This document shows, piece after piece, positions 33,574 to 42,819 of a DNA stretch of 64,000 nt. Source of the DNA: Desulforamulus ruminis DSM 2154 (GTDB lineage Bacteria > Bacillota > Desulfotomaculia > Desulfotomaculales > Desulfotomaculaceae); contig NC_015589.1 of NCBI RefSeq assembly GCF_000215085.1, positions 124,001-188,000 of the forward strand, in the 5' to 3' direction. Below the pieces are notes generated by a model. That model saw only the letters and a list, made by a program, of their open reading frames with translations. It searched no databases and was not told the origin of the DNA. How positions within the stretch are numbered: the stretch's first letter is position 1; every line of letters begins with the position of its first letter. Position numbers and translations under genes: made by a program.

Positions 33574-34020
33574 ATGCACGGTAAATTATTGGCTTTAGTT
33601 ATTGCGGCTGGATCGGGTTTAACCATGGCCCTGCAAGGAGCCCTTAATTCAGCCCTGGGCAAAATCGTGGGATTATGGGAAACCACCTTTATTGTTCACG
33701 CGGTAGGAACTGTTGTTGTGGGCATTTTGGTATTTGTCTGCCGCTTAGGGACCTGCGATTTGGCTAAATGGGCCAGCGCACCCTGGTATACCTATCTGGG
33801 AGGCGTGCTCAGTGTATTAATCATTTACATGGTGGCCCGCACCATGCCGGTGGTGGGAGTGGCGCCGGCCACCACCGCCATTATTGTCGGACAAGTATTG
33901 ACCGCTGCCGTGGTGGATCATTTGGGTCTTTTCGGCATGAACCGGATTCCCTTTAACTGGTATCACCTGGCAGGAACCTTCCTGATGGCCGGGGGAGCCT
34001 TTTTGTTGCTTAAAAAGTAG
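33574..34020 (+). CDS. DMT superfamily transporter, YdcZ (DUF606) family
   Basis: A 148-residue membrane protein with about five hydrophobic segments, the YdcZ/DUF606 branch of the drug/metabolite transporter superfamily. Family features are GLTMALQGALNSALGK, WETTFIVHAVGTV, PWYTYLGGVLSV and VGQVLTAAVVDHLGLFG. These half-size proteins work as dimers or with a partner; the substrate is unknown. CTGGAGG precedes the ATG at 33,574. An R1 repeat follows directly. Confidence 0.88.
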   Translation: MHGKLLALVIAAGSGLTMALQGALNSALGKIVGLWETTFIVHAVGTVVVGILVFVCRLGTCDLAKWASAPWYTYLGGVLSVLIIYMVARTMPVVGVAPATTAIIVGQVLTAAVVDHLGLFGMNRIPFNWYHLAGTFLMAGGAFLLLKK

Positions 34021-34174
34021 GTTAGCCTTATGGGCTTCTTAGGGTCCTGTTGCTAGTCTTAAGGGCAATGCTCGGAGGTCCTGTAAAAAACCACGGGTTT
34101 CTACCACTGGACCTCAAAGGAATACATATAAGTCTAACAACAGGACCCTAAAGAAATCCCCTTGAGGCTAGAAG
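34021..34174. repeat. R1 fold-back repeat, well-preserved copy
   Basis: Left half: TTAGCCTTATGGGCTTCTTAGGGTCCTGTTGCTAGTCTTAAGGGCAATGCTCGGAGGTCCTGT in forward units of ~35 nt. Right half: the reverse complement units (CTGGACCTCAAAGGAATAC, CTAACAACAGGACCCTAAAGAAATCCCCTTGAGGCTA). The outer arms pair over most of their length. It lies between two convergent genes, so it could also act as a terminator-like structure. Confidence 0.75.
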
Positions 34175-34177
34175 GCT

Positions 34178-34753
34178 CTAGGTTGGAATGGTAATGGCCT
34201 GCCCCACGGATAGATGATCCGGATCCAGCAGGTTATTGGCGGAGATAAGGGCGTCCACGGTGACGTTAAATTGCTGGGCCAGCTTCCAGAGGGTATCTCC
34301 GGGGCGCACGTAATAGACCGTGTGATCCAGGGGAGGACCTTCCCCGCCGCTGCCGGGGGAAACCACCGCCTTTTGATTATAGCCGGGCACGGCCAGGATG
34401 CGCACCGGTGTGCCGACGGAAATCTGGGTAAAGAGTTCCTCCACACTGGCGTTATGCATGCGAATGCAACCCAGGGAAACGAATTTGCCGATGGAGGATG
34501 GGTTGTTGTTGCCGTGAATGCCGTAATTGCCCCCGGGAATATTCAGTCCCATCCAACGGGTTCCCAGCACTCCTCCGGGATTGGTTACTTTGTTAATGAT
34601 CTTAAAATCTCCGGCCGGAGTGGGTGTGGCATATTTGCCTACGCCCACGGGGTAGTTTTTTTGCAGTTGATCATCTACATAGAAACTTAACTGACGTGTG
34701 GCGGGATCAATCGTAATTTCCGCACCTGCTCTGTAGACGGGGATTGGCTTCAA
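34178..34753 (-). CDS. L,D-transpeptidase (YkuD) with C-terminal LysM domain
   Basis: 191 residues. The YkuD catalytic domain covers about residues 10-125: FYVDDQLQKNYPVGVGK, then HGNNNPSSIG and SLGCIRMHN, with the catalytic Cys and His. A linker leads to a LysM module (YYVRPGDTLWKLAQQFNVT, about 147-190). Such enzymes make 3-3 peptidoglycan cross-links or anchor proteins. There is no clear signal peptide, similar to B. subtilis YkuD, which is made in the mother cell and found in spores. It starts with TTG at 34,753 behind AAGGAGGG. Confidence 0.9.
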   Translation of the reverse strand: MKPIPVYRAGAEITIDPATRQLSFYVDDQLQKNYPVGVGKYATPTPAGDFKIINKVTNPGGVLGTRWMGLNIPGGNYGIHGNNNPSSIGKFVSLGCIRMHNASVEELFTQISVGTPVRILAVPGYNQKAVVSPGSGGEGPPLDHTVYYVRPGDTLWKLAQQFNVTVDALISANNLLDPDHLSVGQAITIPT

Positions 34754-34852
34754 TGTTTCTCCCTCCTTGCTGGAGTATTACTTCATACTATGACAAAAGA
34801 AGGGGTTCGGGTATCTTCGGACCGTATTTTTTAAGCCGGAGGTGCCAATAAT

Positions 34853-34960
34853 ATGCTAATAGATTTTCCCCAAACAAATTATTTCCAGGAAAAAGGTTTT
34901 TTTCCGCCGGCAGGGAATTACCATTTATTACAGTTTAGGAGGAATTCAACGTGGGGTTGA
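34853..34960 (+). CDS. Possible 35-residue leader ORF overlapping ispE start
   Basis: ATG at 34,853 preceded by GGAGGTG with 8-nt spacing. The frame encodes [20 protein letters not shown] and ends with TGA at 34,958-34,960, eight bases inside ispE. The good ribosome binding site and the overlap suggest a coupled leader peptide, but I know no homologue. The alternative is a chance ORF. Confidence 0.3.
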   Translation: MLIDFPQTNYFQEKGFFPPAGNYHLLQFRRNSTWG

Positions 34961-35808
34961 GCCTTCTGGCCCATGCTAAAATAAACCTGACCCTGGATGT
35001 ATGCTCCCGTCGTCCGGATGGTTACCATGAAGTGGAAATGATTATGCAGCAAATCCAGCTTCATGATCGTCTGGATTTTTGGCCCGCAGAAAAGGACATT
35101 TCTCTTACTTCATCCGGATTGGCCATCGATGCCGGGGAAGATAACCTGATTCTGCGGGCGGCCCGCCTGTTACAGAAAGCAACCGGAGAGCGAAAAGGCG
35201 CGGTCATCCACCTACATAAAGAGATTCCGGTGGCAGCCGGACTGGCCGGTGGTTCCACCGATGCCGCTGCCACTTTGGTTGGTCTTAATCAACTATGGAG
35301 TTTACAACTCAGCCGGAAACAATTAATGGATCTGGCGGTTCAACTGGGAGCGGACGTACCCTTTTGCCTGGCCGGAGGAACCATGTTGGCCCGGGGGATT
35401 GGTGAAATTCTGGAGCCTTTGTCTCCGGCACCTTCCTTTGGAGTTATTTTGGTAAAGCCCCCCTTTGGGGTTCCTACGGCAAAGATCTATCAGGGACTGA
35501 ATTTAGACCGTCTTGGCCCCCGGCCCGATACTGCCGCCATGGTTCAGGCCCTGGCCAAAGGGCATTTGGATGAACTGGCCGGAGGGTTATGCAATGTATT
35601 GGAAAGTGTTACCCTGGAGCTTTTCCCCCAACTGCAAACAATTAAAGAGAAGCTTGTACAGACCGGTTGCCAAGGGGCTTTAATGTCCGGCAGCGGCCCG
35701 ACGGTCTTCGGGTTAACCCGGGACAAGCAACGGGCCGGAGAAATTGCTTCAAAATTGGGAGACCTGGAAGGTCAGGTTATAATTACCGAGATGAAAAGGC
35801 CGGAATAA
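34951..35808 (+). CDS. ispE: 4-diphosphocytidyl-2-C-methyl-D-erythritol kinase
   Basis: A 285-residue GHMP kinase of the MEP isoprenoid pathway. Visible motifs: [21 protein letters not shown] at the N-terminus, [21 protein letters not shown] (the ATP loop, about residue 92) and the C-terminal [12 protein letters not shown]. It starts with GTG at 34,951 behind TTAGGAGGA. In B. subtilis ispE follows veg and sspF, which are not present in front of it here. Confidence 0.96.
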   Translation: MGLSLLAHAKINLTLDVCSRRPDGYHEVEMIMQQIQLHDRLDFWPAEKDISLTSSGLAIDAGEDNLILRAARLLQKATGERKGAVIHLHKEIPVAAGLAGGSTDAAATLVGLNQLWSLQLSRKQLMDLAVQLGADVPFCLAGGTMLARGIGEILEPLSPAPSFGVILVKPPFGVPTAKIYQGLNLDRLGPRPDTAAMVQALAKGHLDELAGGLCNVLESVTLELFPQLQTIKEKLVQTGCQGALMSGSGPTVFGLTRDKQRAGEIASKLGDLEGQVIITEMKRPE

Positions 35809-35890
35809 ATTTTTATACCAAGCGTAAAAAGAAATATCAGGAAAAGATAAACCATAAACCATAAACCATTTGCAATAAGGAGGCGGAAAC

Positions 35891-36583
35891 ATGGCGGAAT
35901 CCAGACTAGTTCCCATTAAATTAGACGCTTATAAGCCCTTAAGGGAAATCGTTTTTGAAACCCTGCGGGAGGCCATTATTAACGGGAAATTAGAGCCGGG
36001 GGAAAGATTAATGGAGATTCAATTGGCCGAGGAAATGGGAGTCAGTCGTACCCCGGTGCGGGAGGCCATCCGGAAGTTGGAGCTGGAGGGTTTTGTGGTT
36101 ATGATTCCCCGTAAAGGGGCCTATGTAGCCGGAATTTCCCTGAAAGATATTACCGACGTCTTTGAGGTCAGAGCTTCTTTGGAAGCGCTGGCAGCCGGGC
36201 TGGCGGCCGAACGAAGCACCAGTGAAGAAATTGAAAACCTGGAGCGATCCCTGGTGGCCTATTCCGAGCAAACCAATCAGCAAAACATTGACGGCATTGT
36301 GGAAACCGATACGGATTTTCATGATCTCTTATATAAAGCCAGCCGCAACGAACGGCTGTTGACCATTATCACCCACTTGCGGGAAATCATCCAGCGGGTG
36401 CGTACGGTTTCCCTGTCACAGCCCGGGCGAAGTAAAGATGCCATTGAAGAGCACCGGCAAATTGTGGATGCCATTGCCGAGCGGAATGTGGAATTGGCCC
36501 AGACCTTGGCCAGAGAACATATTTATAATGCAGAAAACATTATGCTTAACTCCCTGAAGGGGGAAAAAAAGGAACATGATTGA
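35891..36583 (+). CDS. GntR family transcriptional regulator (FadR/FCD subfamily)
   Basis: A 230-residue regulator. The N-terminal winged helix reads LREAIINGKLEPGERLMEIQ, VSRTPVREAIRKLELEGFV and RKGAYVAGIS. The C-terminal all-helical FCD domain shows the metal/ligand residues (DTDFHDLLYKAS, EHRQIVDAIAERN and AREHIYNAE His). It overlaps the next gene by 8 nt. FCD members respond to small carboxylates; the ligand and targets are not evident. In many Clostridia a GntR gene follows ispE at this position. Confidence 0.9.
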   Translation: MAESRLVPIKLDAYKPLREIVFETLREAIINGKLEPGERLMEIQLAEEMGVSRTPVREAIRKLELEGFVVMIPRKGAYVAGISLKDITDVFEVRASLEALAAGLAAERSTSEEIENLERSLVAYSEQTNQQNIDGIVETDTDFHDLLYKASRNERLLTIITHLREIIQRVRTVSLSQPGRSKDAIEEHRQIVDAIAERNVELAQTLAREHIYNAENIMLNSLKGEKKEHD

Positions 36584-37358
36584 TGCGCTGGTTTTAGCCG
36601 GCAGCAAAAATAACGGGTTGCTGCAATCCTGCAGCGATGTCCAATACGAGGCTCAGATTAAAATAGGATCCTCCAGCATGGTGAACTATGTGACTCAGGC
36701 TTTGCTTCAGGCCGGAAAAGTGGGTCGGGTACTGGTGGTGGGACCACCGGATTTAGCGGCTGTTTTACCACCGGGACTGGAACTGATCCCCTCCGGCCAG
36801 ACGGTAATGGAAAATGTCCGGCTGGGCAGTGCTCGGATGGATCGCCCCTTTTTGTTGGTAACTTCCGACATCCCGCTGCTGACTCCCGGCGCTGTGGACG
36901 AATTCATCGGGCTCTGTGGTGACCGGCAAGCGGACCTTTATTTTCCACTGGTTCCCCGGGAGGCTGTGGAGGAAAAGTTTCCGGAAGTCCGCCGGACCTA
37001 TGTCCGGTTTACCGAGGGAATTTTCACCAGCGGCAATTTATTTCTGGTCAACCCGGAGGCGGTGCAGAAGTGCATGGGAGTGGGCCAGGAACTGGTAAAT
37101 TTGCGTAAGCATCCCCTGGCTCTGGCCCGGCGGGTGGGAATCGGACCTCTGTTTAAATTCCTTTTCAGGGCCCTTTCTCTTTTGGAGGCGCAGCACAGGG
37201 CTTCCACCCTGCTGGGAATTGACGGCAGGGCTGTGATTTGCCGCTGCCCGGAAATTGGGGTGGATGTGGATAAACCCAGTGATTTACTGCTGGCCAGGCG
37301 GATACTGGATGGTGAACTGCCACAGAGCGCCCCGGGGGATGTTTGTAAATCCACTTGA
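36576..37358 (+). CDS. MobA-like nucleotidyltransferase family protein
   Basis: A 260-residue protein with a GT-A nucleotidyltransferase fold: LVLAGSKNNG replaces the usual GGxGxR loop, and LLVTSDIPLLTPGAVDEF is the metal-binding D-x-P region. IFTSGNLFLVNP and VDVDKPSDLLLAR complete the family pattern. The N-terminal loop lacks the canonical Arg, so activity as a classical MobA or IspD is doubtful. It overlaps the GntR gene by 8 nt and the next frame by 4 nt. Confidence 0.8.
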   Translation: MIDALVLAGSKNNGLLQSCSDVQYEAQIKIGSSSMVNYVTQALLQAGKVGRVLVVGPPDLAAVLPPGLELIPSGQTVMENVRLGSARMDRPFLLVTSDIPLLTPGAVDEFIGLCGDRQADLYFPLVPREAVEEKFPEVRRTYVRFTEGIFTSGNLFLVNPEAVQKCMGVGQELVNLRKHPLALARRVGIGPLFKFLFRALSLLEAQHRASTLLGIDGRAVICRCPEIGVDVDKPSDLLLARRILDGELPQSAPGDVCKST

Positions 37359-37390
37359 AACTTTCTGAATCATCAAAGGAGCAGTTAGAC

Positions 37391-38605
37391 GTGGCCCAAA
37401 TCCCGGTAACCTTACAAGATATTTTGCATGCCCGCAGAAGATTGCAGGGAGTCAGCAGACATACGCCCCTGGAGCCCTCTGAAACCTTCAGCGAAGTAAG
37501 TTGCTGCAAGGTTTTTTGCAAATTGGAGAACCTGCAAAAAACCGGTTCCTTTAAACTGCGGGGGGCTTACAATAAAATTGCCACTCTGGGGAGATCCCCC
37601 GGCGGCGTGGTGGCTGCCTCGGCAGGAAATCATGCCCAGGGAGTAGCCTTTGCCTCTTCCAGGGCAGGCCTTTCCTCCACCATTGTCATGCCGGAAGGAG
37701 CGCCCATTACCAAAATCGAAGCCACCCGGGCCTACGGAGCCGAAGTTGTACTGCGGGGCCAGGTTTATGATGAAGCCTTTGCCGCAGCCCAGGAAATTCG
37801 GGAAAAAACCGGAGCAATCTTTGTTCATGCCTTTAATGACCCTCTGGTCATCGCCGGGCAGGGTACCATTGGGCTGGAGCTTTTGCAAGACCTGCCGGAT
37901 GTGGATGCGGTTGTGGTGCCCATTGGGGGCGGAGGACTGATCTCCGGTGTAGCCTGCGCCATTAAAGAGCAAAGGCCGGGAGTGCAAATCATCGGGGTCC
38001 AGGCTGCCGGTGCTCCCAGCATGCTGGAGGCCTGCCGGGCGGGGAAAATTCAGGAATTAAATTCGGCTCAGACCATTGCGGACGGGATCGCGGTACGGCG
38101 TCCCGGAGACCTTACCTTTGCCATGGTACAAAAATATGTGGACCAAATTATTGCCGTGGATGATGAGGAGATTGCCTGGTCTATCCTGATGCTGCTGGAG
38201 CGTTCTAAACTGATGGTGGAGGGTGCCGGGGCGGTTGGTATGGCGGCTTTAATCCATAAAAAATGTGACTTAATGGGAAAAAAGGTTGCGGTTATTTTAA
38301 GTGGTGGGAATATTGATGTGAATGTGATATCAATCATCATTGAGCGGGGGCTGGTGAAAGCCGGTCGTTATCTGCGCCTGCGTACTATGATATCCGACCG
38401 GCCGGGGGCGTTGCAAAAACTTCTTTCAACGGTGGCTGCTTCCGGGGCCAACGTGATCTCCATTGCCCATGACCGGATCAAACCCAACGTTCCCTTAAAA
38501 CAGGCAGAAGTAGAAATTGCTTTGGAAACGAGAAATTCTCAACATATTGAACAAATTGTCGAAGAAATGCACCAGATAGGTTATGTGGCGGATATCTTGA
38601 AATAG
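37391..38605 (+). CDS. ilvA: Threonine ammonia-lyase with C-terminal ACT domain
   Basis: A 404-residue PLP enzyme that deaminates threonine (and serine) to 2-oxobutyrate, feeding isoleucine synthesis or catabolism. The PLP lysine is in KTGSFKLRGAYNK (about residue 50). SAGNHAQGVA, VPIGGGGLISGVA and LSGGNIDVN are the other cofactor motifs. A C-terminal ACT domain (LRTMISDRPGALQKLLSTVA, about 330-404) is present. The GTG at 37,391 is chosen because AAAGGAG lies 8 nt upstream; an upstream TTG lacks a site. Confidence 0.93.
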   Translation: MAQIPVTLQDILHARRRLQGVSRHTPLEPSETFSEVSCCKVFCKLENLQKTGSFKLRGAYNKIATLGRSPGGVVAASAGNHAQGVAFASSRAGLSSTIVMPEGAPITKIEATRAYGAEVVLRGQVYDEAFAAAQEIREKTGAIFVHAFNDPLVIAGQGTIGLELLQDLPDVDAVVVPIGGGGLISGVACAIKEQRPGVQIIGVQAAGAPSMLEACRAGKIQELNSAQTIADGIAVRRPGDLTFAMVQKYVDQIIAVDDEEIAWSILMLLERSKLMVEGAGAVGMAALIHKKCDLMGKKVAVILSGGNIDVNVISIIIERGLVKAGRYLRLRTMISDRPGALQKLLSTVAASGANVISIAHDRIKPNVPLKQAEVEIALETRNSQHIEQIVEEMHQIGYVADILK

Positions 38606-38651
38606 TAGTAAATTTTTTTTGAATAAATTAAAAGAAAGTTTTGAAATAAGA

Positions 38652-38678
38652 AGGAATTTGCCTTTCGCTGAAGAATAT
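38652..38678 (+). promoter_or_regulatory. Sigma-H-like promoter of spoVG
   Basis: GAAGGAATT (38,650-38,658; consensus RnAGGAWWW) and GAAGAATAT (38,670-38,678; consensus RnnGAATWW) with an 11-nt spacer. In B. subtilis spoVG is a classical sigma-H target, which supports the call. Confidence 0.75.
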
Positions 38679-38720
38679 CTAGGCTAACATAATTTGGTAA
38701 CAGCGGAAGGTGGTGAAGAT

Positions 38721-38975
38721 TTGCACGTAACTGATGTTAGGGTACGAAAAGTGCTCCAGGAAGGAAAGATGAAAGCCATTGTATCTGTCACCCTGGATGA
38801 TGCCTTTGTAATCCATGACGTAAAAGTGGTTGAAGGTCAGAACGGACTTTTTGTGGCTATGCCCAGTAGAAAAACCCCCGATGGTGAGTTCCGAGACATT
38901 GCCCATCCCATTACTTCTTCTGCCAGAGAAATTATCCAAAGCGCAGTCCTGCAAGCTTACCAAGAAGCGATTTAA
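38721..38975 (+). CDS. spoVG: Septation/sporulation regulator SpoVG
   Basis: An 84-residue nucleic-acid-binding protein of the SpoVG family. The conserved core is [37 protein letters not shown]-like residues ([20 protein letters not shown]) and [17 protein letters not shown]. The true start is the TTG at 38,721 (GAAGGTGGTG 6 nt upstream), since longer frames add residues absent from the family. It stands in the classical place before glmU and is followed by a terminator. Confidence 0.95.
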   Translation: MHVTDVRVRKVLQEGKMKAIVSVTLDDAFVIHDVKVVEGQNGLFVAMPSRKTPDGEFRDIAHPITSSAREIIQSAVLQAYQEAI

Positions 38976-39001
38976 GTTAAGTCAATCCAATAGAGAAAAT
39001 G

Positions 39002-39024
39002 AGGGAGCGAATGCTCCCTTTTTA
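39002..39024 (+). terminator. Rho-independent terminator after spoVG
   Basis: Perfect stem AGGGAGC / GCTCCCT, GAAT loop, then TTTTTAT. Confidence 0.88.
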
Positions 39025-39247
39025 TGTCGGAATTTTCTTTGTTTTTACTAATTTTGTCGAACAAAGAGGAAATGATCTTTTTCCGTGGAAAAATTAAGCT
39101 TGGTGGAAAGACTTTTCCCCTTCGAGGATATGCTATATTTAGTAAGAAAAGGGAGCTTCCTTAAAACCCTGTGGAAGGAGGAGGTCTTCCGTTTCAGATC
39201 TTTCATCCTACAACATGGATATACTCTAGTGATAAGGAGGGGGCCGG

Positions 39248-40612
39248 ATGGAGCTTGCTGCGGTGGTCCTGGCGGCAGGTAAAGGGACACGGATGAAATC
39301 CGATTTACCCAAAGTATTGCATCCTATTTGCGGACAACCCATGCTGGGTCAGGTGTTGGGAGCGGTTGCTCAAGCCGGAGTGACTCGAACGGTGGTTGTG
39401 GCCGGTTTTGGCTTTAAACAGGTTGCAGACTTTGTAGGGAACCGGGCCAGGGTGGTGCTGCAAGAAGAACAACTGGGTACAGCCCATGCCTTACTGCAGG
39501 CGGAAGGAGAATTGGCGGATTTCTCCGGTAATCTTCTGGTGGTTTGTGGAGATACGCCCCTATTGCGGGCGGATACTCTGGCCAGACTGGCGCAAGCCCA
39601 TCAGGAAACCGGGGCTGCGGCAACACTGCTGACTGCCGAGATGGAGGACCCCACCGGATATGGCCGGGTGATCCGGACTCCCGACAGCAATGTGTGCCGG
39701 ATTGTTGAGCAAAAGGACGCAACTCCCGAGGAGCTAAAGGTAAAGGAAATTAACACCGGAGTTTATTGTTTCCAAGTCTCCGGTCTGTTTCAAGCACTAA
39801 AAGAAATATCCCCCGCCAATGCTCAGGGGGAATATTACCTGACGGATATTATTGAAATCTTTGTCCGCCAGACACTGCCGGTTAAAGCGGTGTCTTTAAA
39901 GGATAACCGTGAAATTCTGGGGATTAATGACCGCATCCAGTTGTCCAGGGCGGAAGGAATTCTCCGCCGTCGGGTGCTGGAAGGGCTGATGGCGGAAGGT
40001 GTCACCATTATCGACCCCGGCAATACCTATGTTGATGCGGGGGTTCGGGTGGGCCGGGACTGTGTACTGTTGCCCTTTACCTTCCTGCAGGGAAATACCG
40101 TGATTGGCAGCGGCTGTACCATTGGCCCGGGCAGTCACATTACCGACTGCGTCATCGGCAACGGGGTTGAGATCCAATACTCGGTGTTGGCCGGGAGCCA
40201 AATTGGCAGTTCCACGGTGGTGGGTCCCTACGCCTATATTCGCCCAGACACAAAGATTGGCGAAAGGGCTAAAGTGGGTGATTTTGTAGAAATTAAAAAA
40301 TCCACCATTGGCAATGAAAGTAAGATCCCTCATTTAAGTTATGTGGGAGATGCCGTCATTGGCGAAAAAGTCAATGTGGGAGCGGGAACCATTACCTGTA
40401 ACTATGATGGTAAAAATAAATATCAAACCATCCTTGAAGACGGGGTCTTCATTGGCAGTAATACCAATTTGGTCGCTCCCATCAAAGTAGGGAAAAACGC
40501 GGTGGTGGCAGCAGGTTCAACGCTTACCAAAGATGTGCCTGCGGATGCCTTGGGGGTAGCCCGGGAACGGCAAACCAATGTGGCGGACTGGGCAAAGAAA
40601 AGGCGTTCCTAA
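39248..40612 (+). CDS. glmU: Bifunctional N-acetylglucosamine-1-phosphate uridyltransferase / glucosamine-1-phosphate acetyltransferase
   Basis: 454 residues. N-terminal pyrophosphorylase domain: [58 protein letters not shown]-terminal left-handed beta-helix acetyltransferase from about residue 250 with hexapeptide repeats, [40 protein letters not shown] and [10 protein letters not shown]. Makes UDP-GlcNAc for peptidoglycan. AAGGAGGG precedes the ATG. Confidence 0.97.
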   Translation: MELAAVVLAAGKGTRMKSDLPKVLHPICGQPMLGQVLGAVAQAGVTRTVVVAGFGFKQVADFVGNRARVVLQEEQLGTAHALLQAEGELADFSGNLLVVCGDTPLLRADTLARLAQAHQETGAAATLLTAEMEDPTGYGRVIRTPDSNVCRIVEQKDATPEELKVKEINTGVYCFQVSGLFQALKEISPANAQGEYYLTDIIEIFVRQTLPVKAVSLKDNREILGINDRIQLSRAEGILRRRVLEGLMAEGVTIIDPGNTYVDAGVRVGRDCVLLPFTFLQGNTVIGSGCTIGPGSHITDCVIGNGVEIQYSVLAGSQIGSSTVVGPYAYIRPDTKIGERAKVGDFVEIKKSTIGNESKIPHLSYVGDAVIGEKVNVGAGTITCNYDGKNKYQTILEDGVFIGSNTNLVAPIKVGKNAVVAAGSTLTKDVPADALGVARERQTNVADWAKKRRS

Positions 40613-40727
40613 CAGGGAACCGGCAATATCTGCCATTGGACAGGCAGCGGTGAGCTTTAATTAAACGGAGAGAACAGAAGGCTGACAGCCCAAAGCTGAA
40701 AGCTAATTAAAGTTTGGGGGTAAATTG

Positions 40728-41675
40728 ATGTCTTCCGGAAGCAAGAGATTAAAAATTTTTGCAGGGAATGCCAATCCCGATTTGGCCCGGGAAATATGCC
40801 AATATCTTGGGGTGGCCATGGGTGCCTCGAAAGTGTCCAGATTCAGTGACGGTGAAATTCGGGCGGAAGTGGAGGAAAGCGTAAGGGGAGCAGACGCCTT
40901 TATTATTCAACCGACCTCCACTCCGGTGAATGAACATCTGATGGAACTTTTAATTATGGTGGACGCCCTCCGGCGCGCTTCTGCCCGGCGGATTACCGCT
41001 GTGGTGCCCTATTACGGTTACGCCCGCCAGGATCGTAAAACCAGGGCCCGGGCGCCCATTACCGCAAAGCTGGTAGCCAATATTATCATTGCCAGCGGCT
41101 GCCGCAGAATGATTACCATGGATCTTCACGCAGGACAGATTCAGGGCTTTTTTGATATTCCGGTGGACCATTTACCCGGGGTTCCCATCCTGGCGGAGTA
41201 TTTTCATCAAAATTTAAAGGACGATGTGGTGGTGGTCTCCCCGGATATCGGCGGGGTTACCCGTGCCAGGGATCTGGCGGAACGGATTGGAGCGCCCCTG
41301 GCCATTATCGATAAGCGCCGGCCGGAACCCAATGTGGCGGAGGTCACCAATGTTATCGGCAGCATAAAAGGAAAAACCGTCATTATGATTGACGATATCA
41401 TCGATACGGCGGGCACCATTACCAAAGGAGCCGCCGCGCTGATGGAACGGGGGGCCAAGGAAATTCGTGTTTGCTGTACCCATGCCGTTTTATCAGGCCC
41501 TGCCATCCAACGTTTGCAAGAATCGGTCATTAAAGAGGTTGTAGTTACCAATACCATTCCCTTGCCGCCGGAGAAAATGATTGATAAAATAAAAGTACTT
41601 TCCGTGGCGCCGCTGCTGGGAGAGGCCATTATTCGTATTCACGAGGACCTGTCGGTGAGCAAGCTGTTTTCATAA
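40728..41675 (+). CDS. prs: Ribose-phosphate pyrophosphokinase
   Basis: 315 residues. Makes PRPP for nucleotides, histidine and tryptophan. Motifs: [63 protein letters not shown] (metal and ribose-5-phosphate loop) and [14 protein letters not shown] (PRPP loop). The ATG at 40,728 has GGGGG 7 nt upstream. It sits in the conserved glmU-prs order; ctc normally follows but is displaced about 6.5 kb here. Confidence 0.97.
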   Translation: MSSGSKRLKIFAGNANPDLAREICQYLGVAMGASKVSRFSDGEIRAEVEESVRGADAFIIQPTSTPVNEHLMELLIMVDALRRASARRITAVVPYYGYARQDRKTRARAPITAKLVANIIIASGCRRMITMDLHAGQIQGFFDIPVDHLPGVPILAEYFHQNLKDDVVVVSPDIGGVTRARDLAERIGAPLAIIDKRRPEPNVAEVTNVIGSIKGKTVIMIDDIIDTAGTITKGAAALMERGAKEIRVCCTHAVLSGPAIQRLQESVIKEVVVTNTIPLPPEKMIDKIKVLSVAPLLGEAIIRIHEDLSVSKLFS

Positions 41676-41711
41676 GCAAAGCCCGGCTTTTGCTACTAAG
41701 AGCATTAAAAT

Positions 41712-41754
41712 AACCCGTAATTTCCGGGAGTTGCCGGAATTACGGGTATTTTAA
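41712..41754 (+). terminator. Rho-independent terminator after prs
   Basis: Long stem ACCCGTAATTTCCGG / CCGGAATTACGGGT with a small bulge, followed by ATTTTAA. Confidence 0.8.
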
Positions 41755-42510
41755 TGGAGATGTTGGCTTGGGACTGGTAAAACTTGTATTATTTTAATTA
41801 AACCCAAAACTGCTATAATGGAGTTAATCCATTTTGAGTGCGACAATAGTCCTGGGTTGACGGGGACTATTGTCGTGTTTCTTTGGTCCCGGTGACAAAA
41901 GGCTGTTCCAGCGGACCAGAATTGAGTAAACTTAAAGTATAAGGGGCCGGGATTACCAATGGATAGACCAATTCCGGTAGAAATCAACGTTTAATTCTCC
42001 CTCCGGTTCCTCCGGTGAATAGGAGCCGCTGTTGACTCCTGTTTCCAAGAGATCGGGGCGGGATTCATCCTGGTTGTTCGTGGCGGTCACCCCCAGTGTT
42101 TTTTTAGTTAGGGTGTGTGAATTTGATTTTGTTTATACATATCCAGAAATTTTTTCAAGGTCGAAAATGTTCCGGGTGTGCATGAACTGAGCAACAAACA
42201 TACCTAAAAAGGAAAAGACCAGGGTTCGAAGGAGTACCCTGTTATTTTTTCCTTTTTCTGAGTAGGCGACTTGAACGGCCAGACGGTCTGCTAGAGAAGG
42301 AACCGGGCTTTGGCCTAGGACGGAAGGCCACCGGAAAAGCATAGGTTTCAAGGGTAAATAATTACCGGCACAGAAGGCCTGCTTCAGCTCCCGTAAAAAT
42401 AGATAAGGAGCCACAAGGCGTGCCTGGAATCCGAGATATACTGGTGTTCAGTTATGGTAAGCCCCTTATTTTTAAACTGAATTTTTATGATCATTGCGGG
42501 AGGGAAATGG
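41755..42510. other. Anonymous 0.75 kb stretch between prs and a small gene
   Basis: No intact gene recognised. A TATAAT box (41,814-41,819) is followed about 21 nt later by a perfect 12-bp hairpin (CGACAATAGTCC / GGACTATTGTCG, 41,841-41,875) and TGTTTCTTT, resembling a short terminated transcript. On the minus strand one frame reads from GTG 42,414 to TAA at 42,133 (MAPYLFLRELKQAF..., with a hydrophobic LLRTLVFSFLGMFVAQF). It then continues in the same frame beyond that stop (NNQDESRPDLLETGV..., to about 41,960). This could be an interrupted gene or chance. Confidence 0.4.
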
Positions 42511-42723
42511 ATGAAGGATAGTCAAGATGCCAATTATTTAAAAAATAATGGCCTGGAGGTTACCGATATGCAGGAAGGGAAAGTTTTTTGGGTTAAATTT
42601 CCCACCGGTTATCGCATCATTATGGATGCGGACGAATTAAACCGCCTGGCCAAATTTTTTGAACTGCACAAGGATAAAGGGCCTGGAGTCATTGAGATGT
42701 TGTTTCGCAGCAGTACAGCCTAG
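42511..42723 (+). CDS. Small hypothetical protein
   Basis: 70 residues, no family recognised. Sequence MKDSQDANYLKNNGLEVTDM, then GKVFWVKFPTGYRIIMDADE and LAKFFELHKDKG. The ATG at 42,511 lies 6 nt after GGGAGGG; an ATG at 42,487 has no site. It looks like a small alpha/beta protein, cytoplasmic. It precedes the SAM riboswitch but reads from its own upstream region. Confidence 0.65.
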   Translation: MKDSQDANYLKNNGLEVTDMQEGKVFWVKFPTGYRIIMDADELNRLAKFFELHKDKGPGVIEMLFRSSTA

Positions 42724-42766
42724 CATTTTACTTTTTAAGTTTAGCGGATGAATTTTTTTAATATGG

Positions 42767-42795
42767 TTGACAGTTAACGGGTAGATTGGTAAACT
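42767..42795 (+). promoter_or_regulatory. Promoter for the SAM-riboswitch operon
   Basis: TTGACA (42,767-42,772) and TAAACT (42,790-42,795) with a 17-nt spacer, just upstream of the riboswitch. Confidence 0.55.
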
Positions 42796-42819
42796 AATGT
42801 CATCAATTTTATATCTGTG

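Noticed and set aside
39085-39282. 65-codon frame before glmU
   Set aside because: It runs across the glmU ribosome binding site and start, has no site of its own and no family similarity.
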